Assembly: GCF_900090275.1 (NCBI RefSeq)
Contig: NZ_LT607755.1
Span: forward strand, 992,001-1,056,000
Direction of reading: 5' to 3'
Source: Micromonospora zamorensis
GTDB taxonomy: Bacteria > Actinomycetota > Actinomycetes > Mycobacteriales > Micromonosporaceae
Length of the DNA stretch: 64,000 bases
Shown here: positions 50,031 to 57,996 of the stretch, piece by piece
How positions within the stretch are numbered: position 1 is the first letter of the stretch
How the letters are laid out: each line of letters begins with the position of its first letter
Translations under genes and position numbers: made by a program
Notes under the pieces: model-generated
Told to the model about the DNA's origin: nothing
Database searches by the model: none
Seen by the model: only the letters and a program-made list of their open reading frames with translations

Positions 50031-51481
50031 CCAGCGACGCCCCGGTGGGTGCCCGCCGGGGGTGGCTCGGTTGGATGCCGGTGCTCGGGCTGCGGGGGCG
50101 GCTCATGGCGCTCGGAGTCTTCGGCCTCACCATCGGGCTCGCCCTGGGCGGGGTGGTGCTGCTCGGCGCGCTCGGCTTCGTGCTCCAGCGGACGGTCGAC
50201 ACCGAGGCGTTCCGGACCGCCGACGCGGTCGCCCTGCTCGCCGCCGAGGACGCGCTGCCCGACCCGCTGCCGGTGGCCGGTGGCCAGGTGCGCGTCCAGG
50301 TCGTCGACGCGCAGGGGCGGATCAGGGCCGCCTCGATCGACGCCGACCGGCTGGTGCCGATGGTCCGCCCGGAGCGGCTGGACCGGGACCGCCGCCAGCG
50401 CCTGGACGTGCCGGCCGAGCGGGTCGGGCTCGCCGGTCCGGTCCGGGTGGTCACCGTTCCCGCCGGCACCGCGGCCGACCCGCTCACCGTGCTGGTCGCC
50501 CGCTCGATGGCCGACGTGCGGCACAGCGCGCACGTCGTCCGGACCATCCTGCTGGTGGCGTTCCCCCTGTTGGTGGCCGTGCTGGCCGCCGTGGCGTGGC
50601 GGGTGGTGGGCGCGACCCTGCGCCCGGTCGAGGCGCTCCGCCGAGGCGCCGAGGAGATCACCGGGCGGGCCGGCGCCGGCCGGTTGCCGGTGCCCGCGTC
50701 GGCCGACGAGATCCACCGGTTGGCGGTCACCCTCAACGGCATGCTGGACCGGCTGGAATCGGCCCGGATCCGCCAGCGGGCGTTCGTCTCCGACGCCGCA
50801 CACGAGCTGCGCAGTCCGTTGACCAACATCCGGACCGAGCTGGAGGTGGCCCAGCGTCTCGCCGACCGGACGGACTGGACGGCCGTCACCACCAACCTGC
50901 TCACCGACACCGAGCGACTGAGCCGGCTGGTCGACGACCTCCTGCTGCTGGCCCGCCTGGACGAAGCGCCACCGACCCGGGGCGTCGGCCCGGTGGAGTT
51001 GGGCGCGCTGCTGGCCGAGGTCGCCGCCCGTTACCCGTCGCCGCCGGTTCGGTTGACGCCGCCGCCGGGCCCGCTCTGGACGACCGGCAACGCCGACGAG
51101 TTGCGGCGCGTGCTGGCCAACCTGGTCGACAACGCGGTCCGGCACGCGTACGGCAGTGTGGTGCTCGCCGCCGAGGCGGCGTCGACGGACGGGCGTGGCT
51201 CCGGGGCGTACCACCTGGTGACGGTGACCGACGACGGCCCGGGGATCCCGGTCGCGGACCGGGAGCGGGTCTTTGATCGGTTTACCCGGCTGGATGACGG
51301 ACGGGCCCGCGACGACGGGGGCGCCGGCCTGGGGCTGGCCATCGTCCGGGAGTTGGTGCGACGTGCGGGCGGCAGCATCAGCCTGACCGACGCGCCGGAG
51401 CAGTGCGGGCTGCGAGTGTGTCTGCTGCTGCCGGCGTTTCCGGGCGAGGACGGCCCTGGGCCACAGATTGACGGTCCGTGA
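50027..51481 (+). CDS. Sensor histidine kinase
   Basis: A 484-residue membrane kinase. Membrane segments at about 27-52 and 172-192 flank an extracytoplasmic domain of 120 residues. HAMP about 193-248, dimerisation helix with His259 in SDAAHELRSPL, then ATP lid motifs NLVDNAVRHA (N box), VTDDGPGIP (G1), FDRFTR (F), GAGLGLAIVREL (G2). GTG 50027 overlaps the regulator stop. It phosphorylates the OmpR-type regulator just upstream. Signal unknown. Confidence 0.95.
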   Translation: MTSDAPVGARRGWLGWMPVLGLRGRLMALGVFGLTIGLALGGVVLLGALGFVLQRTVDTEAFRTADAVALLAAEDALPDPLPVAGGQVRVQVVDAQGRIRAASIDADRLVPMVRPERLDRDRRQRLDVPAERVGLAGPVRVVTVPAGTAADPLTVLVARSMADVRHSAHVVRTILLVAFPLLVAVLAAVAWRVVGATLRPVEALRRGAEEITGRAGAGRLPVPASADEIHRLAVTLNGMLDRLESARIRQRAFVSDAAHELRSPLTNIRTELEVAQRLADRTDWTAVTTNLLTDTERLSRLVDDLLLLARLDEAPPTRGVGPVELGALLAEVAARYPSPPVRLTPPPGPLWTTGNADELRRVLANLVDNAVRHAYGSVVLAAEAASTDGRGSGAYHLVTVTDDGPGIPVADRERVFDRFTRLDDGRARDDGGAGLGLAIVRELVRRAGGSISLTDAPEQCGLRVCLLLPAFPGEDGPGPQIDGP

Positions 51482-51791
51482 CGGCGAGCCTGCCCCCACC
51501 CACCCACAGATCACCCCTTTGCTCTGCACCCGCGGATGCGACAGCTACGTAGCGTGATACTTCGCCGATGCCTGTCGAAGCGGCTGCCGCGACGTCTCCG
51601 CTGCTCGTCCGCGGTGGTGCATCGAGGTAAGCAGAGCAAAGGCGAGGTGGGATGTGTGGCTGGGCGCGCCGGAGGTAACGCAATGTCACGGCAGGCTTGT
51701 CAGTGGGCAAGCCACGGTGAGTGAGGTCGGCAGGGCGGGGCCGGCGGGGCTTGGCCGGCGCGGGTGTGGTCGGCTGGGCGTGCCGGGCGGG
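51482..51791. other. Gene-free region with structured element
   Basis: 310 bases between the sensor kinase (plus) and the TPR gene (minus), which are convergent. It is far longer than other convergent gaps here. Contains the nested inverted repeats at 51516-51642 and a hairpin at 51694-51713 (GGCTTG/CAAGCC). No convincing gene. Confidence 0.6.
51516..51642. ncRNA. Candidate structured RNA or palindromic repeat element
   Basis: 12-base terminal arms, CCTTTGCTCTGC (51516-51527) and its exact complement (51631-51642), enclose about 100 bases. Inside: CCGCGGA/TCCGCGG (51530-51536 with 51608-51614), CGACAG/CTGTCG (51539-51544 with 51572-51577), CTTCG/CGAAG (51560-51564 with 51576-51580), GCGG/CCGC around CTG (51580-51590) and palindrome GCTACGTAGC (51544-51553). 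Some pairings are mutually exclusive. Whether it is an RNA, a MITE-like repeat or both is unknown. Strand undecided. Confidence 0.5.
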
Positions 51792-53414
51792 TCAGCGGCG
51801 GCGGGTGCAGACCTGCTCTGAGCTGGCGACGGTGTCGGTGGACCAGACGACGGCGACCGTGAAGCACCAGTCGTTGGTGCGGTTGAGCGCGTAGATGACG
51901 TAGCTGGTGGTGCCGGCGGGCAGGGTCGCGAAGACGTTGCGGTCCTGGCCGGTCCGGCCACCCGCGATGACCACCGGGCCCTCGCTGCCGGCAGGGTAGG
52001 TCCAGTTCAGCGCGATGCTGTCCCGGCTGTCGCGCAGCGTCACCGCGCCGGGCGGGCTGCCGGGCGGTGCCGCGGGGCCAGCCGACGGCGGCGGGGTGCC
52101 GGTGGAGGCGGGCGCGGTGCTGGCCGGTGAGGCGGTGCTGGCCTGTGAGGTGGCGCTGGGGGAGCCGCTCGCCGGGGGCGGGGCCGGCTCGTCGTCGCCG
52201 TCGACCTGGGCCACCCCGGCGATCACGGCGGCGGCGCCGAGCAGGACCACGACCACGCCAGCCACCAGCACCGGCACCAGCCGCTTGCGCTGCGCCGACG
52301 GCACCCGGTGCACGGGCACCGGCAGCAGCCGGGACGGTGTGTACGGCTCAAGTGGCGCGTACGGGTCGGACGGCTCGTACGGGTCGGACGGCGGGTGCGC
52401 GTCGGCCCGGCGCAGCCTGTACACCCCGGACTGCTCCTCCGTGCCGCCGGCCAGCCCGACCACGGACGGGGGCACCGGGGTGTCGGTGGTGTACGACGAG
52501 GATTCGCCCGTCGGCTCGGGTGGCCATCTGGTGCCCGCCGGCCCGACCGGTTCGTCGGCAGGCACCCGGGGGTTCGGAACGGATCCGCCGCCCGCCGCCC
52601 CGGTGTGGTGCGGGGGAGGCGCGGGCGGGTCGTAGTCGGAGTCGCCCGGGTCGTCGCGGTGCGGAGGGACACGAGCTGCCGGCACCACCGGGGTGTCCCG
52701 GGCCGTGGGCGGGGCCTCGGCGCAGGCATGGTCGGGGTTGGCCGCCGCCCGGGCCAGCGTCGCCACCTGTGCCGCCAGCGGGTCGTCGGCGGGCAGGTGC
52801 TGCCGGCACAGCTCGCGGGCCAGCGCCAGGTTGTCGTGCGCCTCGGCGAACTGCCCGCAGTCCCGCTGCATCGCCCCGAGCCGCGCCAGCATCTTGATGC
52901 CGCTGGGGTGCCCGTCGCCGTACACCTCGCGGTGCAGCTCCCAGGCATCCTGGAGCCGGTCACGGGCCACCGTGCACTGCCCGCGGGCGTACTCGACGGT
53001 GGCCAGGTCGGCGTGCGCCGCGAGCACCCGCAGCGACTCCGGACCGTCCTGTGCGGTCAGCTCGATGATGACTTCCTGGTAGAGCCGGGCGGCCCTCGAA
53101 TGGCTGCCGACCCGGTGCAGCACTGCGGCCAGGGTCGCCGCGGCGGCCACGGTGCGCGGGTCGGAGCGGCCGTGCAGTCGGGTGGTGGCCGCGTACGCGA
53201 ACGCGGCCCACCCCCGGGCCGAGTGCGGCTCACCGAGAGCCACCAGCACCCGCGCCTGGAGGCTGGCCGCCTCGGCCAGCTCGCCGGTGGCGTTGGCCGG
53301 GCGGGGGTCGGCGTCGGTGAGCGCGTCGGAGAGCAACTGCTGCGCGCCGGCCAGATCACCGGCCGACACGAGGTGGTGCGCCTGATCAGTCAGTTCGCCG
53401 AAGCCGGAAGACAC
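51792..53414 (-). CDS. TPR-repeat membrane protein with extracytoplasmic FN3-like tail
   Basis: A 540-residue protein. Residues 1-225 are helical TPR-like repeats (AGDLAGAQQLLSDALTDA; VGSHSRAARLYQEVIIEL; RGQCTVARDRLQDAWELH; CGQFAEAHDNLALARELC). 226-375 is Pro-rich and disordered with DPYxP repeats. One membrane segment spans about 379-402. 403-450 is a Ser/Thr/Pro linker, and 450-540 is an FN3-like sandwich (SIALNWTYPAGS, TTSYVIYALN). This gives an intracellular scaffold with a surface tail, as in some serine-threonine kinase networks, but no partner is evident. GTG 53414 start is weakly supported. Confidence 0.8.
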   Translation of the reverse strand: MSSGFGELTDQAHHLVSAGDLAGAQQLLSDALTDADPRPANATGELAEAASLQARVLVALGEPHSARGWAAFAYAATTRLHGRSDPRTVAAAATLAAVLHRVGSHSRAARLYQEVIIELTAQDGPESLRVLAAHADLATVEYARGQCTVARDRLQDAWELHREVYGDGHPSGIKMLARLGAMQRDCGQFAEAHDNLALARELCRQHLPADDPLAAQVATLARAAANPDHACAEAPPTARDTPVVPAARVPPHRDDPGDSDYDPPAPPPHHTGAAGGGSVPNPRVPADEPVGPAGTRWPPEPTGESSSYTTDTPVPPSVVGLAGGTEEQSGVYRLRRADAHPPSDPYEPSDPYAPLEPYTPSRLLPVPVHRVPSAQRKRLVPVLVAGVVVVLLGAAAVIAGVAQVDGDDEPAPPPASGSPSATSQASTASPASTAPASTGTPPPSAGPAAPPGSPPGAVTLRDSRDSIALNWTYPAGSEGPVVIAGGRTGQDRNVFATLPAGTTSYVIYALNRTNDWCFTVAVVWSTDTVASSEQVCTRRR

Positions 53415-53471
53415 GCCCCATCGTGCTCATCCGACGACGGTAAGTACAAGACCCGCGCCGGTGTCGATTGG

Positions 53472-53924
53472 TCAGGATCCGGTCAGGTGCTCGGCCAACG
53501 TCTCGCTGATCCGGCGCAGCTGGTCGACCTGGGCGGGGCTCAACGCGTCGAACAGGTGCCGTCGTACCCCCTCGACGTGGCCGGGCGCGGCGGCCGCGAG
53601 GGTGGCGAAACCCTCGTCGGTGAGCACCGCGATCTGCCCTCGTCGGTCGGTGGGGCACTCCTCGCGGCGCACCCAGCCGGCGGCCTCCAGCCGGGCCACG
53701 GCGTGCGACAGCCGGCTGCGCGACGAGCCGGCGGCCTGGGCCAGCTCGCTCATCCGCAGTTGGCGGCCGGGTGCCTCGGAGAGTTGGACCAGGATCTCGT
53801 AGTACGCGTGCGGCATGCCCGCCTCGCGTTGCAGCTCGCGGTCGAGCGTGTCCATCAGCACCCGGGAGGCGGTGAGGTACGCGCGCCAGGTGCGTTGCTC
53901 GTCGGGGTCCAGCCAGCGGGTCAT
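53472..53924 (-). CDS. MarR-family transcriptional regulator
   Basis: A 150-residue winged-helix regulator (RMSELAQAAGSSRSRLSHAVARLEAAGWVRRE, wing CPTDRRGQIAVLTDEG). ATG 53924 is chosen because TATGAT lies seven bases upstream with TTGAAC 16 bases before that, predicting a leaderless mRNA; ATG 53933/53936 are alternatives. A perfect palindrome supplies its -35 and that of the divergent VOC gene. Probably represses both until a ligand, perhaps a phenolic or the substrate of the VOC enzyme, binds. Confidence 0.92.
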   Translation of the reverse strand: MTRWLDPDEQRTWRAYLTASRVLMDTLDRELQREAGMPHAYYEILVQLSEAPGRQLRMSELAQAAGSSRSRLSHAVARLEAAGWVRREECPTDRRGQIAVLTDEGFATLAAAAPGHVEGVRRHLFDALSPAQVDQLRRISETLAEHLTGS

Positions 53925-53946
53925 GACAGCCATCATATCCCCTGTA

Positions 53947-53960
53947 GTTGAACGTTCAAC
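53947..53960. promoter_or_regulatory. 14-bp palindrome holding both divergent -35 boxes
   Basis: GTTGAACGTTCAAC. On plus, TTGAAC (53948-53953)-N17-TAGTCT (53971-53976), then ATG 53983. On minus, TTGAAC (53959-53954)-N16-TATGAT (53937-53932), then ATG 53924. Both promoters look leaderless. A MarR dimer bound here would close both. Confidence 0.8.
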
Positions 53961-53982
53961 CAAACCGCGCTAGTCTCGGGTC

Positions 53983-54504
53983 ATGGGTATCCACCGGCTC
54001 AACCACGCGGTCCTCTACGTCAGTGACCTCGCCCGCAGTGTCGCGTTCTACAGCGACGTGCTGGGCTTCCGCCCGGTGGCGATGACCCCGGACGGCTTCC
54101 GGGGTGCCACCTTCCTCCAGGCCCCCGACTCCACCAACGACCACGACCTCGGCCTGTTCGAGATCGGTGCCACCGCCGGGCGGTCAACCGCCGGTCGGGC
54201 CACCGTCGGCCTCTACCACCTCGCCTGGGAGGTGGACACTCTCGACGAGTTGGCCGCCACCGCCGAGCGACTCGCCGCCGCCGGCGCGCTGGCCGGCACC
54301 TCCGACCACGGCACGACCAAGAGCCTCTACGGCAAGGACCCGGACGGTCTGGAGTTCGAGATCGTCTGGCTGATCCCCGCCGACCTGCTCGACGACAGCG
54401 CGCTGGCCGCCCGCAAGCAGATCGGTCGGCTCGACCTGGACGCCGAGCGGCAGCGCTACGGCGGGCAGACCAGGGGCGGAGTGGGGATCTCCGTCCCGGC
54501 CTGA
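53983..54504 (+). CDS. VOC-superfamily dioxygenase/glyoxalase-like protein
   Basis: A 173-residue protein with two beta-alpha-beta-beta-beta modules. Putative metal ligands: His8 region (LNHAVLYVSD), His in LYHLAWEVD, Glu in LEFEIVW. The C-terminal LDLDAERQRYG tail resembles catechol 2,3-dioxygenase-like proteins. It may open an aromatic ring or detoxify a carbonyl or electrophile. Controlled with the divergent MarR gene through the shared palindrome. Likely leaderless. Confidence 0.9.
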   Translation: MGIHRLNHAVLYVSDLARSVAFYSDVLGFRPVAMTPDGFRGATFLQAPDSTNDHDLGLFEIGATAGRSTAGRATVGLYHLAWEVDTLDELAATAERLAAAGALAGTSDHGTTKSLYGKDPDGLEFEIVWLIPADLLDDSALAARKQIGRLDLDAERQRYGGQTRGGVGISVPA

Positions 54505-54528
54505 TCGGTCGTACGGTAGAACGGACCG

Positions 54529-55413
54529 ATGCCGACCGACCGGACCACTGATTTCCTCCGCGAGCTGCTGGTCCGCCAGTTGACGACCTGGCTGCCCGCG
54601 GCCCTGCACCGTTCCCGGCGGGCCACCGTCGCACTCGCGGGCACGACCGCGGGCAGCGCGGAGGCCGCGCTGCGCCTGGTCGCCGCGCACGGCGACCAGG
54701 TGCGCGGCCGGCAGGTGACGGTGCTGGTGCTGGCCGACGGCGCCGCCGACCTGCCGGCCCGACTCGGCCCGATCGAGGCGGAGCTGCCCGCCGAGGTCAC
54801 CGTGCACCTGCTGCCCGGTGACCCATACCGGCTTCCGGTCGCCGTGAAGGCCGCCGGGGCCGCTGGCGCCCCGCTGTTCTCCTTCGTGGACCTGCCCGGC
54901 GCCGTGACGCCGAAACTGCTCACCGCCGCGACCAACGGTCGCACCGGAGAGTTGCTGCTGCACACCGGCGACAGCGCCCGTGACGCGCTCGTCTCCGCCG
55001 GCTTCCCCCTGGTCGCCGAGGTGGCGCCGGTGCTGCCGGACGGCGACGGGGCCGGCGTGATCGCATTCGGCAGCCGATCCGACCGGAGCCTGGAGGCGGT
55101 CCGCGACGCGCTCTGGGCGATCGGCGCGGATCTCGACGTGCGTTACCGCGACCCGGCCGACCCGATGGGCGCGACTGTCGACGTGGCCGGCGATCCCGAC
55201 CTCGAACCACTGATCCGCGAGCTGCTGGCCGAGCTGCGTGAGGGCGGGTCGCGGCCGGTCACCGAACTGCGCCGGCACACCCTCACCGCGACCGTCTACC
55301 GTGCCGCCGACGCCAACCGGGCGCTCGCCGACCTGCTCGACGCGGGTGAGGTGCGGCGCGACCGCGACGCTGGCCGGCTGGCCGGCGACGAGATCATCGC
55401 CCTGGCGCGCTGA
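54529..55413 (+). CDS. Hypothetical protein with Rossmann-like N-terminus and winged-helix-like C-terminus
   Basis: A 294-residue protein not assigned to a family. The first 230 residues alternate strands and helices (RATVALAGTTAGSAEAALRLV, RQVTVLVLADGAADLP, VTVHLLPGDPYRLPVAVKAA). The last 55 (LRRHTLTATVYRAADANRALADLL-DAGEVRRD) look like a helical wHTH. TAGAAC lies 6 bases before ATG 54529, suggesting leaderless transcription. No membrane or signal region. It might be an actinobacterial three-Cys or methyltransferase-like relic; unproven. Confidence 0.75.
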   Translation: MPTDRTTDFLRELLVRQLTTWLPAALHRSRRATVALAGTTAGSAEAALRLVAAHGDQVRGRQVTVLVLADGAADLPARLGPIEAELPAEVTVHLLPGDPYRLPVAVKAAGAAGAPLFSFVDLPGAVTPKLLTAATNGRTGELLLHTGDSARDALVSAGFPLVAEVAPVLPDGDGAGVIAFGSRSDRSLEAVRDALWAIGADLDVRYRDPADPMGATVDVAGDPDLEPLIRELLAELREGGSRPVTELRRHTLTATVYRAADANRALADLLDAGEVRRDRDAGRLAGDEIIALAR

Positions 55414-55436
55414 GCATCCCGCACCCCCACAGACGC

Positions 55437-55473
55437 CGAGCGGGGTGCCGGTGAATCACCGGCACCCCGCTCG
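55437..55473. terminator. Perfect 17-bp hairpin between convergent genes
   Basis: CGAGCGGGGTGCCGGTG, loop AAT, exact complement. Between the hypothetical protein and the DUF4236-like gene. Confidence 0.85.
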
Positions 55474-55486
55474 ACTCCCGGGATGA

Positions 55487-55666
55487 TTACGACCGGGACT
55501 TGTCCTGCTTCCAAGACAGCGGACCCGGCAGGTCGACCCGGTGCGCCTTGGCCTTCGAGTTCCAGGACCAGCGACCGATCTTGATGCTCCACGAGGAGAA
55601 GCCGTTCTCGGTGAAGTTCAGGATGATCGGACCGTACTTCTTGCGCTTGCGAAACATGAGGCCCAT
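55487..55666 (-). CDS. Small DUF4236-like protein
   Basis: A 59-residue basic protein starting MGLMFRKRKKYGP, with repeated Trp-Ser strands (FSSWSIKIGRWSWN) then PGPLSWK. The FRKRKK-x-GP opening and the following beta-strand pattern match DUF4236, small proteins of unknown role. GGGGAG precedes ATG 55666. The frame reads in the same style as actinobacterial homologues I recall. Single-gene unit. Confidence 0.75.
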   Translation of the reverse strand: MGLMFRKRKKYGPIILNFTENGFSSWSIKIGRWSWNSKAKAHRVDLPGPLSWKQDKSRS

Positions 55667-55785
55667 CGGAGGTCTCCCCTCGTCACCGTTCCCTGCCGTG
55701 TCGAGATCGAACATGCCCGAACCGACAACTTTTGAAACCCTCTCAATGTCCGTCCTGGACAGTGCTCAGCCGCGTACCCGAATCT

Positions 55786-55800
55786 CTATCCAACAGATAG
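55786..55800. promoter_or_regulatory. Short dyad upstream of sulfur leader
   Basis: CTATC-CAACA-GATAG, 114 bases before the leader peptide start; candidate regulator site for the sulfur operon. Confidence 0.35.
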
Positions 55801-55913
55801 GTGTTGCGGCACGGTAAACGCTGCTGAGGGCACTCCGTAACATCGGCAGCGGCGAAAGTCTCATCTGCTGGAAGACCGTTGACCGCTCGATCCCGTGCCC
55901 GGCAACATGAGGT

Positions 55914-55991
55914 CATGTCGCAGCGGGATGAGCTTCTCCTCACCGCTCGTGTGCACGTCGACCTGGTCCGGCACGCGAGCGCGCTCTGTTG
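55914..55991 (+). CDS. Cys-ending leader peptide of the organosulfur operon
   Basis: A 25-codon frame, ATG 55914 to TGA 55991. It ends VHVDLVRHASALC, which matches the actinobacterial leader family with HVDL-x-R and a terminal Cys codon just before stop. Related leaderless short frames in mycobacteria act as cysteine-responsive attenuators: slow decoding of Cys lets downstream genes be expressed. CAACAT lies 6 bases upstream; the GAGG at 2 bases is too close for an SD, so it is probably leaderless. The sulfonate operon starts 131 bases downstream. Predicted effect: induction under sulfur limitation. Confidence 0.75.
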
Positions 55992-56122
55992 AGCTGACCG
56001 GTTCGTCCGGCTCGGCTCCAGCGCCGCACTCCCACCGCCCGCCCGCTCAACGCGGAGCAGCGTGCCTTCACGCCCACCTCGGGCGTCCCCGCTCCCACCG
56101 TGGACAGATCAGGAGACTCCTC

Positions 56123-57154
56123 ATGTCCCCACCTCGTCGCGCCATCCTGCGTACCCTCGGCGCCGTCGCCGCCCTGACCCTGCTGACCGGCACGGCCGCC
56201 TGCGGCGCCGACGCCGCAGCCGGCGGCGGCCAGACCACCGAGCTGCGCTACCAGGGCTCCGTCGGCCAGGTCACCCTCCCCGAACTCGCCGCCGACCTCG
56301 GCTACCTCGGCGACGTCAGACTCAACTGGATCGGCAACGTCACCGGCGGCCCGCAGGACATCCAGGCAACCGCCACCGGGCAGAGCGACTTCGGCGGCGC
56401 GTTCAACGGCGCCATCGTCAAACTCGCCGCCGCCAACGCACCGATCACGGCCGTGGTCAGCTACTACGGCTCCGACGCGCAGACCTTCCAGGGCTACTAC
56501 GTGCTCGACGACAGCCCGATCCGCAACCCTCGCGACCTGATCGGCAAGAAGGTCGGCATGAACACCCTCGGCGCACACGCCGAAGCCGTGCTCAAGACCT
56601 GGCTCGCCCGCGGCGGGCTCACCCCCGCCGAGACCAGGCAGGTCGAGCTGGTCGCCCTACCCCCGGTCAACACCGAGCAGTCGCTGCGGCAGAAGCAGAT
56701 CGACGTCGCGGTGCTCGGCGGGGTGATCCGGGACAAGGCCGTCGCCAGCGGCGGCATCCGCACCATCTTCACCGACTACGAGCTGCTCGGCGCGTTCAGC
56801 GGCGGCACGTACGTCTTCCGCGACGACTTCATCAAGCGCAACCCGGAGACTGTCAGGACCTTCGTCACCGGGGTCGGCAAGGCCATCGAGTGGGCCCGCA
56901 CCCAGTCCCGGGAGACGGTGGTGACCCGGATGCGGGACATCATCGGCAAACGAGGCCGCAACGAGGACCCGTCGCTGGTCACGTACTGGAAGAGCAGCGG
57001 CGTCGCCGGTCGGGGCGGCGTGATCGGCGAGCAGGAGTTCGGCACCTGGATCGACTGGCTCGCATCCGAGGGCGAGCTCAGGGGCGACCGGCCGAAGGCC
57101 GCCGACATCTACACCAACCGCTTCAACCCCTTCGTGGACGGGGGCGGCGCGTGA
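56123..57154 (+). CDS. Sulfonate/organosulfur ABC importer binding lipoprotein (SsuA/TauA type)
   Basis: A 343-residue lipoprotein: basic start, hydrophobic core, lipobox TAAC (Cys near 28). The mature part is an NMT1/SsuA-type bilobal protein (GGAFNGAIVKLAAANAPITAVVSYYG, NPRDLIGKKVGMNTLGAHAEAVLKTWLARGG by ends, QIDVAVLGGVIRDKAV). ATG 56123 follows CAGGAG. It captures alkyl- or aryl-sulfonates or related organosulfur outside the cell. First structural gene of the operon; overlaps the ATPase gene by 4 bases. Confidence 0.92.
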   Translation: MSPPRRAILRTLGAVAALTLLTGTAACGADAAAGGGQTTELRYQGSVGQVTLPELAADLGYLGDVRLNWIGNVTGGPQDIQATATGQSDFGGAFNGAIVKLAAANAPITAVVSYYGSDAQTFQGYYVLDDSPIRNPRDLIGKKVGMNTLGAHAEAVLKTWLARGGLTPAETRQVELVALPPVNTEQSLRQKQIDVAVLGGVIRDKAVASGGIRTIFTDYELLGAFSGGTYVFRDDFIKRNPETVRTFVTGVGKAIEWARTQSRETVVTRMRDIIGKRGRNEDPSLVTYWKSSGVAGRGGVIGEQEFGTWIDWLASEGELRGDRPKAADIYTNRFNPFVDGGGA

Positions 57155-57996
57155 GCACCGACAAGATCCTCTTCGACAAGGTGAGCAAGACCTTCGGAGT
57201 CCGCGCCACCCGGCGCGGCAGCGCTGGCGCGGTCACCGCGCTGGACCAGGTGACCCTTGGGGTACGCCCCGGCGAGTTCCTGGTCGTCGTCGGCCCCAGC
57301 GGTTGCGGCAAATCCACACTGCTCGACCTGCTCGGCGGGCTCACCCGGCCAACGGCGGGCCAGGTGCTCGTCGACGGTCGGCCCGTCACCGGCCCCGGCC
57401 TCGATCGGGGCATCGTCTTCCAGCAGTACGCGCTGCTGCCCTGGCGCACCGCCGCCGGCAACGTCGCGTTCGGGCTGGAGGCCAAGGGCGTGCCCCGGGC
57501 CGACCGTGCCGCCCTGATCGAGCACCACCTGGACCTGGTCGGTCTGCGCGGCTTCGCCGACCGCTACCCGCACGAGCTGTCCGGTGGGATGAAACAGCGG
57601 GTCGCGATCGCCCGCAGCCTCGCGTACGACCCGGACGTCCTGTTGATGGACGAGCCGTTCGCCGCCCTCGACGCGCAGACCCGCGACTCGTTGCAGGACG
57701 AGCTGGTGCGGATCTGGGCCCGCACCGGCAAGACCATCGTGTTCATCACCCACGGCATCGACGAGGCAGTGCACCTCGGTCAGCGGGTGGCCGTGCTGAC
57801 CTCCCGGCCTGGACGACTCAAACAGGTCATCGACATCGACCTCGGTGACCGGGACGCGGTCGAGGACGTGCGCTCCACCGACGCGTTCCGGCACCACCGG
57901 CACGAGATCTGGACCCTGCTGCGCGACGAGGTGCGTGCCGCTCAGGCGGCCGAGGGCACCGGCGTCCGCCACACCGAGGAGGCCCGCGTTGGTTGA
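57151..57996 (+). CDS. Sulfonate-type ABC importer ATPase (SsuB type)
   Basis: A 281-residue ATPase. Walker A VGPSGCGKST, Q-loop FQQYALLPWRT, signature ELSGGMKQR, Walker B LLMDEPFAALD, H-loop ITHGIDEAV. This wording is typical for SsuB/TauB. GTG 57151 overlaps the SBP stop. Energises uptake through the SsuC-type permease that overlaps its own 3' end by 8 bases. Confidence 0.94.
   Translation: MSTDKILFDKVSKTFGVRATRRGSAGAVTALDQVTLGVRPGEFLVVVGPSGCGKSTLLDLLGGLTRPTAGQVLVDGRPVTGPGLDRGIVFQQYALLPWRTAAGNVAFGLEAKGVPRADRAALIEHHLDLVGLRGFADRYPHELSGGMKQRVAIARSLAYDPDVLLMDEPFAALDAQTRDSLQDELVRIWARTGKTIVFITHGIDEAVHLGQRVAVLTSRPGRLKQVIDIDLGDRDAVEDVRSTDAFRHHRHEIWTLLRDEVRAAQAAEGTGVRHTEEARVG

Noticed and set aside
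51536..51724. Possible 62-residue plus-strand protein
   Set aside because: Lies inside the structured element, low-complexity basic reading, no SD.
55743..55943. Possible 66-residue minus-strand protein
   Set aside because: No SD, no hydrophobic or motif content, opposite to the sulfur leader; likely noise.
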